Positions 20,706 through 31,527 of a stretch of DNA of 64,000 nt are shown one piece after another. Position 1 is the first letter of the stretch. Every line of letters begins with the position of its first letter. The notes beneath the pieces were generated by a model. The model made no database searches. It was not told the origin of the DNA and worked only from the letters and a program-made list of their open reading frames with translations. The translations under genes and the position numbers were made by a program. This DNA comes from Prorocentrum cordatum (lineage: Eukaryota; Sar; Dinophyceae; Prorocentrales; Prorocentraceae), in contig CAUYUJ010018574.1 in the NCBI GenBank assembly GCA_963575745.1, positions 1 through 64,000 of the forward strand, given 5' to 3'.

Positions 20706-20944
20706 ATGATCTTTTCAGGACGGCGTCCCTGGAAGTCCCGACCCTTTCCCCGGGATTGGTTTTCCGTGCCGAGTCGTTTTTTGACGATCCCGAGGCCCGG
20801 CGAGGGCCCCACGGGGCTGAAAATAGCAAGAAACCTCCCGCCCTGATTTTTGCTGCGACGCGATCAGGGCTGGGTTCCGTCGTTCTGCTTCGACTCCACC
20901 GCATCGCCCCCGAGCAGAGTTTTCGCATCGCACCGCAGAGCCTA
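20706..20944. other. Unassigned spacer
   Basis: GC-balanced DNA with no recognised gene. Confidence 0.3.
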
Positions 20945-21440
20945 CGGCTCACCGGTCATTCTCCTCCTCCCTCTCGTCCACCACCCCCTGCCCCTGCCCC
21001 TCGCCTTACCCCTCCCCAGTCCATCGTGCTCCTGCCATTCCTCCTCCTTCTCCTCCTTCACATTATCCTCCTCCTCCTCCTCCTGCTGCTGCTCCTCCTC
21101 CTCCTCCTGCTCCTCCTCCTTCGTCCTCCTGCGCCCCCCTGAAGGGGGGCGGAGTAGAGTGAGAGAGAGGAGGGGGAAGGAGAGAGACAGGTATACGTTC
21201 AATGACGGAGAAGCGAGGGTGAGAGAGGGAGAGAGAGAGATGGGATGGAAAGAGAGAGAGAGAGAGAGAGAGAGAGCAAGGCTGAGAGAGAGGGAGGATA
21301 TGTGAATGAGAGAGACAGAGAGACACAGGCAGTCAGGCAGGCACACAGACAGATACACGTACGCACGCGTGCACACACACACAGAGACAGAGACAAGCCG
21401 AGAGACAGGCGGACAGACCGACAGACGGCTAGACAGAGAG
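20945..21440. repeat. TCC tract followed by GA/ACAG tracts
   Basis: Pyrimidine-rich TCC repeats (20962-21130) are followed by GA repeats (21158-21300) and then ACAG/CACA repeats (21310-21440). This is a second opposed pyrimidine/purine pair like 13073-13793. Confidence 0.85.
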
Positions 21441-21900
21441 AGGCGGGCAGGACGCTCGGCCTGCGCGGCCACTCGGGCGTGCGCGCGCGAAGCGCGCCCG
21501 CCTCCCTTCTGCCGGCGGCGCTCGGGCGCGCTGGCGCGCCGCCGCCGCACAACGCCGCTCACGTGGCGCCCGCGGCGGCAGAGTCGCACAAGCGCGCCCG
21601 GAAGGCATGCCTCCCGACGTGCGCCACGCGCGCGCCGAGCCGACCGCCCCGCGGCGGTGCGCGGGGGCATCTGGGCAGTGGGCCGCAGGGGGGGGGAGGG
21701 GGAGGGGGGAGGCAGCGAGGGGAGGGGGAGGGGAGAAAAGGAACGACGAGGACGACGACGAGGAGGGGAAGGAGGCAGCGAGGGGGAGGAGGGCGAGGGG
21801 GAGGGACGAAGGAGGAGGGCAGCAGGGGTGGGGGAGGGAGGGGGCAAAATGCGGGGGAGCAGAAGCAGCAGCAGGAAAAGGAAACGGAGGGAAGGAGGAT
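21441..21900. repeat. GC-rich then G/A-rich low complexity
   Basis: 21450-21680 is CG-rich; 21685-21900 is purine-rich (ggaggggg, gaggacgacgacgagg). No gene is seen. Confidence 0.6.
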
Positions 21901-22239
21901 AGGGATCGACCTAAATAGTGTTATTTCTTGCCGTGTTGTCTTCGTTTTCTTGAGATCCGCAAAAACAACGTCGAGGTCGACCCCTGGAATAGGAGGGAGG
22001 GGGAGTGCAAGGAATAGGAGCATTTCACCAACTTACCGCGGCCAGGGACGATGTATTTTTGCGAAGGCGAGCGAGGCAGCGGGCACCGGACGAGGGCCAG
22101 GAGCCAGCGTATTTGCAGACCAAAGGCCGAAGGCTTAAATGACCGACAGGCCGCACACCCTTCATACCCAATCGTTCAACAATTTAAAACCAGCAATCTG
22201 ATGATATCTAGCGGACCGAAAGGGACTCAGCTATGTTAG
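21901..22239. other. Right-end context of the YR retroelement, no gene recognised
   Basis: A less GC-rich segment between purine repeats and the methyltransferase-like frame. It may hold the 3' terminus of the retroelement, but I could not find its terminal repeats. Confidence 0.3.
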
Positions 22240-22907
22240 TTAAGGCGGAGGCGGCAGCCGACGCAAACTTTGGGGATATGGGGTAGCAATATGTGTCCAC
22301 TTCTTTTTTGTACCTGGAGCGCAGCCAGACAGGATGATATGCGGCTTGTTCGTACGCGAGCAGATCCCATTACAAGTATGGCATAATCTGTTAAGCCCGG
22401 GGATATGTGAAGCATTCCAAGAGGCAATAGTTGTTGGTTTTTTCCACGGCGTACCATATTGACAGAAATCAGCTTTGTGAAGACGGAACGGGACGTGCCT
22501 AGAATACTGCATAAGTGGCGGGATCGACCACATCTGTGACGCTCTGGGGCTCTCGAGGAACACTGGGCAACCTACGAAGATGGCGGCCTGCAAGATCTTC
22601 ATGCTGGCCCTGAAGGTGAGACTGCCCGAGCGTAACCGCGAGGCCTCGTGGTCGTAGAGGCCCGGGCCCCCCCGCGGGAATTCAAAGGAACGCAGCGGTT
22701 TCCTGAGAGCTCTGGAGAACGCAGTGCACGGAGTGCCCATCCAGATCCCGATAGTGGCCCCAGAACGAATCCAGCACACGAGCACCTTCAGAACACACGG
22801 CCTGGTCACGTCTTCCCAAGAGCCCGTCAAGACATCCAGAGAGATAACCCCATAAGCACGCAAAACTTGGCCAGCCGCTCAAAGCCGGAGAAGGGGTCCA
22901 GAAACAC
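22240..22907 (-). pseudogene. Methyltransferase-like domain of the YR retroelement
   Basis: After one frameshift the minus strand reads VFLDPFSGFERLAK (~22907-22866), then GIWMGTPCTAFSRAL (~22745), RSGSLTFRASMKI, and FLESPRASQMWSIPP (~22560). The order matches cytosine-C5 methyltransferases: motif I (DxFxGxGG-like), motif IV (PCxxFS) and motif VI (EN/ES-x). The canonical second glycine pair of motif I and the ENV form of motif VI are not preserved. DIRS-type elements usually carry an adenine (DPPY) methylase, and no DPPY is seen. Catalytic activity is doubtful. Confidence 0.5.
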
Positions 22908-22990
22908 GCAACTCTTGAACTTGGTGGCCCGCCTCCTCTCGCGCTGGAAAAGGTTGTGGAGGTAGGCGGTAGCCTCGGCGTCGGTGCTGG

Positions 22991-24421
22991 TCAGCGCGCC
23001 GGGCGCCGCTTTGAAGTCGGCGCTGCGGCAGCGGGCGCTACGCCCCCGCCGAGGGGGCCCTGCTCCAGGCTGGTCCTGATGCAGAGGGGGATTTTCGCCC
23101 AGAGTCGTCGGTCGCAGAGGCGTGAGCCGAGTGCCACGGAGAAGCGATCCTGCACCAGCTGCCCGAACGTGAAGACTGCCGGCGAGACCTTGCCCATCTC
23201 CATGAGCAGCCGTGTCTCCTTGCCGTAGCGCCGCAGGCTGCGCTGATCCCGCCCCTGGCCGCGGCGCCCCACCTCGGCGAGGGCGCGGCGCCTGGCGGCC
23301 AGGTCGCCCGGCGCGCCCCCGTGGCGGAGGCTGCGGGGGCGCGGGTTCAGCGCCTGCAGCCCGAGGAGCACCACGGCAGAGTTGAACTCCTCGCGCAGGG
23401 GCGCGGCCGAGAAGCCCCGGAGGCTGGGCGAGTGCGCGGCGGCCACCTTCAAAGCGGCAAGTGCGTCCAGGAGCTAGCAGTCGAGCTCCGCCGCGACTGA
23501 TCCGCCCAACTCGCCCGTCTTGCCGGCCTCCCCGCCTGAGTCGTTGATCAGGGCGCCCCAGTGGGCGCGCCGGGGGCCGGCGGTCGGGCAAGGCGCCACG
23601 AGGTGGGCGGACTGGAGGCGGAACGTCTCCTTCGGCCTGAGGTAGGTCACGAACGCGAGGGCGATCCAGATGGCCATCCTGGGGAGCCCGCGGTAGCACA
23701 GCACCCCGGCGATGGCCAGCGCGGCCGCCTTCGGCAGCGGCAGGCGCTGCGCGCCTGGCACCCGCCTCTTCCAAGACGAGACGGCCCTCGATGACCTTGG
23801 CAACTGCGTCTTCAGCGACTTGTGGAGCTCCAGCACGAAGTGGGCGAGCGTCGCCAGTAGCTTGCTTCCTTTATCCGGGAGGTGGCCCTCCAGGTACATG
23901 CTGCCCATGTAAGCGCTCGCCGCTTGGTCCAAACCCGCCATGTTGACCCAGTCGATGCTGTGGCGCGCGCAGTGGCCCACGAAGCCCTTGAGCAGCTGCC
24001 GGCACGCAGCCTCGGACTCCACAGACACCGCCACGTGCTCCAGCAACGTCAGCCGCCCCCGAGGCAGCCGAGCCGCCCGCAGGCTGCCCGCCGCGGCCGC
24101 CCGCGTCGCCAGCGCCTCGGCGCGGGCTGCCGGCAGGCGCCGCCGGGGCCGGGGCGGCGCGGCGCCCTGGCGGCGGCCCGTCTGGCGGGCCGCCAGGGAG
24201 AGCGCGGCGGTAGGGTCCCGCGAACCATCCGCTGTGACCACGAGACGGCTCATCGGCGGGGTTAAACTCGCTGGGCAGCCATCTGACGTGTAGCTTGGTA
24301 CCTGTGGCCAGGGACAAGGATGCAATCTTCCTGAATGCCTTGCGCAAGTGTTCCGACGCCGCCCTGCACTTGGTGGCGCCCAGGGCGAGGGGGGGTGTCC
24401 ACGTGGATAAGAACGCGGCAC
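22991..24421 (-). pseudogene. Tyrosine recombinase with one in-frame TAG
   Basis: A single frame from about 24230 to 22991 carries an N-terminal SAM-like helical domain (VNMAGLDQAASAYMGSMYLE, LLATLAHFVLELHKSL) and the first catalytic Arg region (AFVTYLRPKETFRLQSAHLV, ~23650). A TAG follows at 23474-23476 (ELDC-stop-LLDAL). The frame then continues to the SLRHGGAPGDLAARRR box (~23330) and the nucleophile Tyr in RSLRRYGKET (~23227). The position usually occupied by Trp or His before the Tyr appears as GQG, so one catalytic residue may be lost. The 24421-24230 part of the frame is out of register with RNase H and probably non-coding. Confidence 0.75.
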
Positions 24422-25899
24422 CCTATGGCATCGGTTGATCAGAGCAGATGCTTGAGCGCCAGGACGAGACCGCCACCCTCGAGCTCGAGGATGTTCGCCG
24501 GGGCGAGAACCCTTGAAGCCAGGACGACATTCCAGGAGTTCTCATCCAGGAAGGCCCGAGGAACTTCATCAAAACGCGCAGCCTGAACGATGAGCTCGCT
24601 GTCGGAGCCCTGGAGGCCCTCCAGGGGATCCCCGGGGACCGCGGATAAACGCAATGACGATGAGCCTCCGTCAACATGTTGTGAGTCCCCGATGTATGGC
24701 TCGAGATCGCTCTTCAAGTTTGGCTCGAAATCGCTTTTCAGGGTCGGCTCGAAATCGCTCTTCACGTTTGGCTTGACAGGACGCGACGGCAAGGAAGAAA
24801 GAGAGAGCGAGGTAGTAGGCTCCGCCGAGACCACGCTTGGGAAGACACCTCCCTGCTGTGGGGTCGGTCGAGAACTCCCCTCATGATCAGGAACAGCTGC
24901 GAGCGCCCGTTCACGAGCACGGGCAGCCCCCTCGACGCGATATCTCCATCTCTCACTCTGTCGTCCAATGTTTACAACCGTCTCAAGGTCGAGCCGCCGG
25001 GTGCAGACCGCGACACCGCATGCGCAGGCATCTGAGCACGCAACCACTGGGTGCCAAGAAGCAGAGATTACAGCGCAGAAGAAGCAACATACCTCGAACT
25101 TGCCAGACCTCGTGTAAAACTGACGGCCAGGCATCAACGGGTTCCCCGGGGTGGGCGATCACAAAAGCGTAGCAGGCGTCCAGGGCAACCAAAGCCTCAC
25201 GTTTCATAAGGCAGGCCGAGGTAATGTGCCCAACGAGGACCTGAGGGATAGCGCCACTAAAACGCCCCCTGGAAATCAGCTCCTCGATACCCAACCTTAG
25301 CCTCCACATGTTACGCTTCTTTATGCTCATGCGGGTTCCCCCAGATAACTCCATACCCAGGAAAGAGCAGTCCGTGGAGCCCTCCTCGAGCTCATGAACC
25401 AGGGGGCCGGTGTCCCGAATAACGTCGACGATGTCTCGCATGCGCCTAGTGGTCAATTCGCGATCGTGGCCAATCGTAAACAAGTTGTCGACGTAAGCCG
25501 CGCTGCCTACCTGCTCGGGCTCCTCCAAGCGCACCCCCGCCTGCCCGCGCTCGATGAGGAAGTCCCGAGACAGCCCCGCCAAGAAGATGCTATGACGCAG
25601 GACCCCTTGGCAGAGATGCATGGCCCAGCTCCAGCCCATCGGCAGCACGGCGAGGCAAGGGAGCCAGGGGGTCCAAGGAGGCACCGCGGACCCGTCGAGG
25701 TAGAATACCCTGACCAAGGTAGAGTCGACCACGGGGAGGGAGAAATACTGACCCATGTCCGATGGGAGCCCAAGCCGGTAAAACGCGCAATCCAGGTCGC
25801 CGGACGCGACGTACACAGCTTGTCAGAGGTCTCCAGGGATGAGAAAGCACTCGAGGTTGGCAGCCGGGCGCTCGGCGGTGTTTTGAAGTAGGTGTTCAC
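24240..25899 (-). pseudogene. Reverse transcriptase / RNase H of the YR retroelement
   Basis: The minus strand gives VVNTYFKTPPSARLP (~25890). After a one-base shift, YVASGDLDCAFYRLGLPSDM (motif A, ~25810), VLPMGWSWAMHLCQGVL (motif B, ~25640), SAAYVDNLFTIG (motif C as YVDN, ~25500) and SFLGMEL (~25360) follow. About 1 kb on, KLHVRWLPSEFNPADEPSRG (~24290) is the typical end of an RNase H in DIRS/gypsy-like elements. YVDN replaces the common YxDD. At least three frameshifts separate the parts. Confidence 0.8.
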
Positions 25900-25939
25900 G
25901 ACGACCCCGGTGTCAAATGCGATGCGTAACTTCCCATTC

Positions 25940-26045
25940 TTCGTTGCTACGACGAGAAAAAATGAAAAAAAGACTAAGAATAATAAAAATAACGGAAAAA
26001 GAAATAAATATGTATATATATATATATATAGAAAAAAACTTGCGA
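25940..26045. repeat. A-rich and (TA)n insertion inside the retroelement
   Basis: An A-rich stretch (gaaaaaaagactaagaataat) runs into nine TA units near 26010-26030. It splits polyprotein coding that resumes on either side. Confidence 0.6.
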
Positions 26046-28111
26046 CCGGCTGCCACCTCCCCCCTAAGCATTCCCCGCCGATGGAGCCTCAGCCAAAAAA
26101 AACATAGGTGGAGGGCTGCCCCTTGAAAGCACTATCCAAAAACACACAGTGGGGGCAAACCTCCCGCTGTAAGGTGGCCGCTTCCTGCACAGATCTCAGC
26201 TAAGTTTCGCGCCAGCCGCCGAGCCATGCACGGTCAGTCGGGCCGAGGGCGTCCGCCAAAGGGATCGGCTTGGCCCCTAGCTCCGGCCAGGAGATCAAAT
26301 CCTTGACAAACGGGCGGCGGGGGCCCTGGTCCGAAGAATAGACCGAGGACCCGGCTAGAAGCTCGCTCAGGGCTTCCCTTCCTTGCCAGAACTCAAATCA
26401 CTGGGAGGCGGCCCCACTTGGGTGCAACAACCAGCGATATGAACAGGGGCTCTAGCCTGGCTAGCGTTCGCAGGGGAGTGGGAGGAGGTAAAGACAGAGG
26501 TGCCGAGGGTGGTAGCGTCAGCGAGCTGTCGACAGCGGCCCTTGGCGGGTCGCTGACCGCCGTACAGCCGTACAAAGAATTCAGGCTGCCCACGGCATAA
26601 TCAGCCCAGTCGAGCGCAGCCGTGGCCATGCGGCGCCGGCATACGACGCTGCGCACCTCCCGCCCTGTCGGCACTGATCGAGGATGGCGAAGGACGGAGG
26701 GGAGAGGAAAGATGTCCCGCTGGCGAGCGGGACCGAGGGGGGTCTTGCTGGCCGCGACGGTGCCCCCAGAGCCGTCGCGGATGTGCTCAGCCATCGTCTG
26801 CGCCGGCACCCGCCTTGTCCTTGCCCTTCCTGCCGTTCTGCTTGGGCCTGGTGAGGGCACGCTCCTCGCGGGCTTTACGGCGCTCTTTCGTCACTGCGTT
26901 TTCCTTTTCCGAGTTCGGTACTGATCCGCTCCTGCAGCTGCGGACACACGCAGCAGTTCCCTCGCACCATGTCGGTGCCATAGTACAAGCGATTGTTGGC
27001 GGCCTCCTCAGAGTTGCCCCCGGTGAACCTGCTGCGGTGCCTCTCCTCGGCCAGCTGCAGGGACCTTGCCGCCAGCTCCGCGGCTGCGATGTCGGGGACG
27101 TTGACCTGGTCGTAGCAGGCGAGGGTCTCGAACTGCCGGCAGGCGTGCTCGTGGATGCCGACGTCGGGGTCCGACGCGTCGAGGCCGCACTCTGTCAGCC
27201 ATCTCGCGTGTCTCCCCATCGGCGTCCCCCCATTGGCCAGCATGAAGCGGCCTACCCACCATGCGGTGCGTGGGCCACGGATCGGCCAGTCCCCGTACGA
27301 GTTCTGAGTCCAGGAGTTGACGGCATCCCTGAAGTCCTTGTGCCGCTGCCCGAGAGCGTCGATGTGCACACCTCCGATTCTGGCGTCGCCTGGCGAGCCC
27401 GCGGGCAGCCCAGCGGCCCCGCCCATCCCCGGGATGAGGGCCACACCAGCGGTCGCGGCGGGCGCAGCTGCCACCGCGCCGGGGGCCAGAGGGCCCGGCG
27501 CCAAGGGCGCGGCGGGCACCAAGGCACCCGGTGCAGCCGCGCTGGCGGCGCCGGCGCCGGCGACGTAGGCGGCGGCCGCGGCAGGCGCGGCCGCGGCGGC
27601 TGGCACCCGGCGCGGGCGCGGCGCCGGGGGCGCCGAGGGCGGCCACGAGCCCGGCCAGGCCTCCCGCCGGCGGTGCGCCCGGGGCCGCCGCCGCGCCAGG
27701 GGCGGGAGCGGCCGGCGCCGCGCCAGTGTTGGGAGCCAGCAGCTGCCCGATGGCCGGGAGCCCGAGGCGGGCGCAAGCCTCGTCGCGCCGGGCCCCGCAC
27801 ACCGCAGGCAGCGGTACACTGCGGAACCGGTAGACGCGGTCGCCCCCGGTGAACCCCGCGGCGCCGCCGATGGCTCCGTCCGGCAGCCGACCCCACTGGG
27901 CGATGTCGCCCCCGGGCGTGACGTCCTCTTCGTAGGAGTCCCCGTCGGGTGTCATCATCGTGATCCTGGTCGTGCCACCGGCGGGTAGCAAGACAACCAA
28001 TCTCTCATGCCATATGCGCAGCGCGGGCGCTGCTCCCACACTGTACAGCACCAGGATGAAGTCCCCCTCGGCGAGGCCGTCTCTGCCCTTCAACGAGTGC
28101 GGGGCCGCCAT
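26045..28111 (-). pseudogene. Gag-like polyprotein region of the YR retroelement
   Basis: Reading from 28111: MAAPHSLKGRDGLAEGDFIL, then an Ala/Pro/Gly-rich linker (27800-27450) where the frame shifts. A conserved-looking block follows (HKDFRDAVNSWTQNSYGDWP, GRHARWLTECGLDASDPDVG, ~27360-27130), then a possible Cys motif (NCCVCPQLQER, ~26935) and a Lys/Arg-rich stretch (KERRKAREERALTRPKQNG, ~26880). After two more shifts come RQRDIFPLPSVLRHPRSVPT (~26720), a LNSLYG phrase (~26580) and QGREALSELLAGSSVYSSDQ (~26380). No retroviral CCHC is seen. Position upstream of RT supports a gag role. Confidence 0.55.
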
Positions 28112-28113
28112 GC

Positions 28114-28491
28114 CTAGGCACGACGCGTTCGAGCGGCCTGCTGTCGGGCCGCGGTCTCGAAGTCAATGTCGGCGATGGGCGCCTGCAACGAGAACGGCAC
28201 GCCTGCGCGCGCCGAGGGTGGGCACGCTCGGGGCCGCGCACACAGGATGCCGAGCAGGAAGAAGATGCAGCCGACCGTGACGTGGGTCAGGGCCAGGAAC
28301 CCGAAAGAGATCTGACTCGGCGCCACGGGCGCGCCTCCCGCTGCACACTCCAAGCGGCAGTCTGGACAGGGGGCGCAGTGCAGCGTCGGAGCACAGTCGG
28401 GACACGACGGCGATGAGGCCCGCACCACCAGCCATGTGGACAGGCCGCGGGTGAGCTCACCGATCACGGCGCGGACCAGCGCCTCGACCAT
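28114..28491 (-). CDS. N-terminal Cys-rich, single-membrane-span segment of the YR retroelement
   Basis: Starting at MVEALVRAVIGELTRG (28491), the frame carries a CPDCAPTLHCAPCPDCRLEC cysteine cluster (~28385) and one hydrophobic segment (THVTVGCIFFLLGILC, ~28285). It stops at 28114, just before the next frame. It is probably the N-terminus of the polyprotein, one frameshift away. The purine/pyrimidine repeat upstream is not coding. Confidence 0.45.
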   Translation of the reverse strand: MVEALVRAVIGELTRGLSTWLVVRASSPSCPDCAPTLHCAPCPDCRLECAAGGAPVAPSQISFGFLALTHVTVGCIFFLLGILCARPRACPPSARAGVPFSLQAPIADIDFETAARQQAARTRRA

Positions 28492-28569
28492 GAGCCAACT
28501 GCGGGCGGGTCTGAAGGGTGCCAGCTTGAGCAAGGACGGCGGCGGAGCCGTGCGGCCGCTCCCATCTCG

Positions 28570-28980
28570 CTCATTGCTTCCCGTTCTGAGAACTGCACAC
28601 GAAGAGGATTTGAGGAGGAGGAGGAGGAAGAGGAGGAAGAGGGAGCGAGAGCGGAGAAGGAGAAGCGTCCATGAGGTGGATGAACAGGAGGGGGAGAAGG
28701 AGAATGATGAGGAGGAGGACGAGGAGGAGAAAATAAGCACGAGGAGAGGCAGGAGGTCAAGCAGGAGGAGGAACTCCAGGGACCCCTTCGCGATCTCTCC
28801 CCAGTCCTCCTTAGTCCTCCTCTGTCCTTCGCCCTTTCCTTGTCCTCCTCCTCCTCCTCCTCCTCCCCAGTCCTTGTTAGTCCTCCTTAGTCCTCCTCGG
28901 GCCTCCTCATCCCTGCTCATCCCTCCTCCTGCTCATTCCCCAACCTCCATCCTCTTTCCATCATTCCATTGTAATTACCC
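28570..28980. repeat. Opposed GGA and CCT tracts
   Basis: Plus strand is GGA-rich at 28605-28780, then CCT-rich at 28795-28950, including tccttagtcctcct repeats. Confidence 0.8.
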
Positions 28981-29925
28981 CTGCTCCTTCGGTTCCCCTT
29001 GATATCCCAGCTCCCTCGCATTCACCGCAAACCGTGGTTCAGGGTCATCTGTCCTCAATGCTGCTTCCCCTTCGCCATAAATCGTTAACACAACCGTCAT
29101 GCTCCTGTCCATTCCTAATCCTCTTCGGTTAACACCTCCCTGATGAATAACTCCCCCCCGTCGCACCGAATGACGTAGCAGTGGGGCAGTGTGGACACTT
29201 CTCCTGGCAATTTCTCACAACAGAGGGTCCTGAAGCTTGAGCACACGTCATTGTCAGCATGTCCCGAACCTACGCGTCACACACATTCGTCTTCGAAACC
29301 TCCAGCAGTTCCATGGATGGAGACTGCCCGAATTTCGGAGCATGCCTCTCGCATTGGCGTCACGCACATCAGTCTCAACATCACCCCACAACTACACAAG
29401 TGCAAGGCGAAACGCTTCAAAGTGCGAATGTCGCCGTGGCTCCGCGAACACAAGTTGACAACATTGCTTCGGATGGAGGGCGGTTCCTTTGCAGAGCGTC
29501 TGTTGCTTGCAGCGTCACAAAGCATCACGACCAGAGACTGAAACGTCCGACATGTATGCACGGGGTGGAAGGCGGTTTGTATATGTTCAAAATGGGATAT
29601 CAGGTGGGGCGTCCCCAGAATGCGCTGCGCGAGACCGCAAAATGTGCAACGGCCGCACGGACAGAGGGCATCTCGCTTCCACGGTGAGGCTCCTGATGCG
29701 TCTGCACCCTGCTTCTCGTTGCTGCAGGGCCGGGGGCGCTCCTCTTCAGAACGGGGCTCTTGCTTGAACGGTAGCCCCATGGGGCGCCCGCCCGTCAAGC
29801 GGGACGCTTGCAGGGGCGTGTGGGGAGGGCCGTGCGCCTCTCGGGGCGGAGGCGGGATACTACAGCAGTGCAAACACATCCGAGGCTTACCCTAGCCAAT
29901 GTCATCATCACCCCTCCCCTCGAGC
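28981..29925. other. Non-repetitive region, no gene recognised
   Basis: Moderate GC. Short overlapping frames on both strands lack recognisable motifs. Confidence 0.35.
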
Positions 29926-30345
29926 TCCCAGGTCAGTTGTATCCTCCTCCTCCCCCCCCTCCTCCTCCTCCTACTCCTACGCCTCCTCCGCCTCCTCCTC
30001 CTCCTCCTCCTCTACCTCCTCCTCCTCCACAGTATTCCGCCTTCCCCTGTTCAGTCCTCCTCCTCCCTCTCCCCTCCTCTCTCGAGCCCCTCATACCTCC
30101 TCCTCCCTCCTCCCTTTCTCGAGCCCCTTCCGCCGTGTAAACGGCGGACATTGCCGCCGCCAGGCCCCTCTGGCTGTCCGCCCATATCGAACCACCGATC
30201 GCCCGCCAGCGCTGGCAAAAGGCGATGTCCTCGTCGACTGGCGATGAGGGCAACGGGGGAGGAAACGGAGGAGGACGAAACGCAGGAGGAGGACGAGAAG
30301 GGGGGGGGGAGGAAGAGGGGAGGAGGGGGATATGGACGAGGAGTT
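29926..30345. repeat. Opposed CCT and GGA tracts
   Basis: CCT-rich 29940-30125 is followed after ~110 bp by GGA-rich 30240-30335. Confidence 0.8.
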
Positions 30346-30744
30346 GCGAGTCGCGAGCTATCCCACGTGGTGGTCGACGAAGGAACTAGGAGCGGCGCTG
30401 CTGCTCAGCCTTGCTCAGAAGCTTGGGCCGCTCACCCTCGGGCAAATCTGCAGTAATGCTCCTCCCTGTGAGGAGCAATATTGTTCGCACGCGGCTTGGA
30501 TAACTCTCTCATCGGAGAGTGAGCGAAGTAGCCACATCCCGTGCAAAGACGGATTCTCCGAGCGCGCGACAGATACATCCTATATGAGTCCCGTCCGCCA
30601 ACTTGTCGCTGACACAAACAGGCTGGAAACACGCATAGGTAAACCGTCCAGATGCAATAGCATGTGTCCCGGCCCCGAGACAACGAACGCACCTCTGTCT
30701 GGACTCGTCCGAACAATACTGCGAAACGAGAGCACGCACGACCG
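30346..30744. other. Unassigned spacer
   Basis: Non-repetitive. A 181-codon plus frame runs through it into the GGA tract, without a recognisable domain. Confidence 0.3.
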
Positions 30745-30815
30745 AAGGAGCAGGAGGAGGGGGAGGAGGAGGAGGAGGAGGAGGAGGAGGAGGAGGAGGA
30801 GGAGGAGGAGGATGC
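30745..30815. repeat. (GGA)n microsatellite
   Basis: About 20 GGA units with few interruptions. Confidence 0.9.
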
Positions 30816-31527
30816 GGAGGTCCCTTCGCCCCCGCGGGCGTTCCGCAGTTCCCCTCAGACTACGAGGGTCGCCCTGAGCAGGCGGTGCCTGACGAGCCAG
30901 CCCGTCCTCTCGGTCATCCGGATTCTGACATGAATTGCGGGCGGGATCCTACGCTCCTCAGCTACCTGGGCGGCTAACGGCTAACTCATCCGCAGAGTGA
31001 TCACCGATAGCACGCCAAGACTGGGCACCCGAACCAACAAGCTGCTCACCAATGGGATGCGAATTCACAAACAAGATACAATGGCCAATCCACAAGATCC
31101 ACAAGAAAACCAACCCTGAGACCCCAGGACGTCCACTGATTTTTGACGCGGGAGCGTCGCGCTTTCCATCGCAAAACCATCGAAACCCAAGAAACCCAGG
31201 GCGCCCTGGAGGCAAGCAGGGTGTTTCTTGGCATGGGCCTCCACTGTAGAGATCTGCCCCCGACGTGCCCTGCATATTGTCCACCGATTCTCTTCCAGAG
31301 GTCATGGCTGTCCCTTGTGGGCCGCTCAAACAGACTGTCATGGAAGCCCCCGGTGGCGGACTCACCGCCAGCGACGCACGCAGGACGAGCAGCCACACGC
31401 CCCAGGTGCTGGCCAGAGTACTCACAGTACGCTCTGTAGAAAAAAACGGTGGAAAAACACACACACACACACTCTGTGAGTGTGTGCTTGTTTATGTGTG
31501 AAAGAGCGTGTTCTACCGCTGCTGGCG
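30816..31527 (-). other. Uncertain minus-strand coding-like segment and CA repeat
   Basis: A minus frame (~31350-30958) includes AMTSGRESVDNMQ (~31310). A related phrase PMTGGESVDKQQK occurs on the same strand near 32660, suggesting two diverged copies of an unknown sequence. A short (CA)n lies at 31458-31475. I do not call a gene. Confidence 0.3.

Larger units (their letters stand above)
22240..28491 (-). mobile_element. Degenerate tyrosine-recombinase (DIRS/Ngaro-type) retrotransposon
   Basis: In transcript order: membrane/Cys-rich N-terminal ORF (28491-28114), gag-like region (28111-25950), RT and RNase H (25899-24240), tyrosine recombinase (24421-22991), methyltransferase-like domain (22907-22240). 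RT plus tyrosine recombinase, and no integrase, defines the YR retrotransposon class. Frameshifts occur at most junctions and one in-frame TAG splits the recombinase. I did not find the split direct or inverted terminal repeats expected of the class, so the ends are those of the coding remains. Confidence 0.75.
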
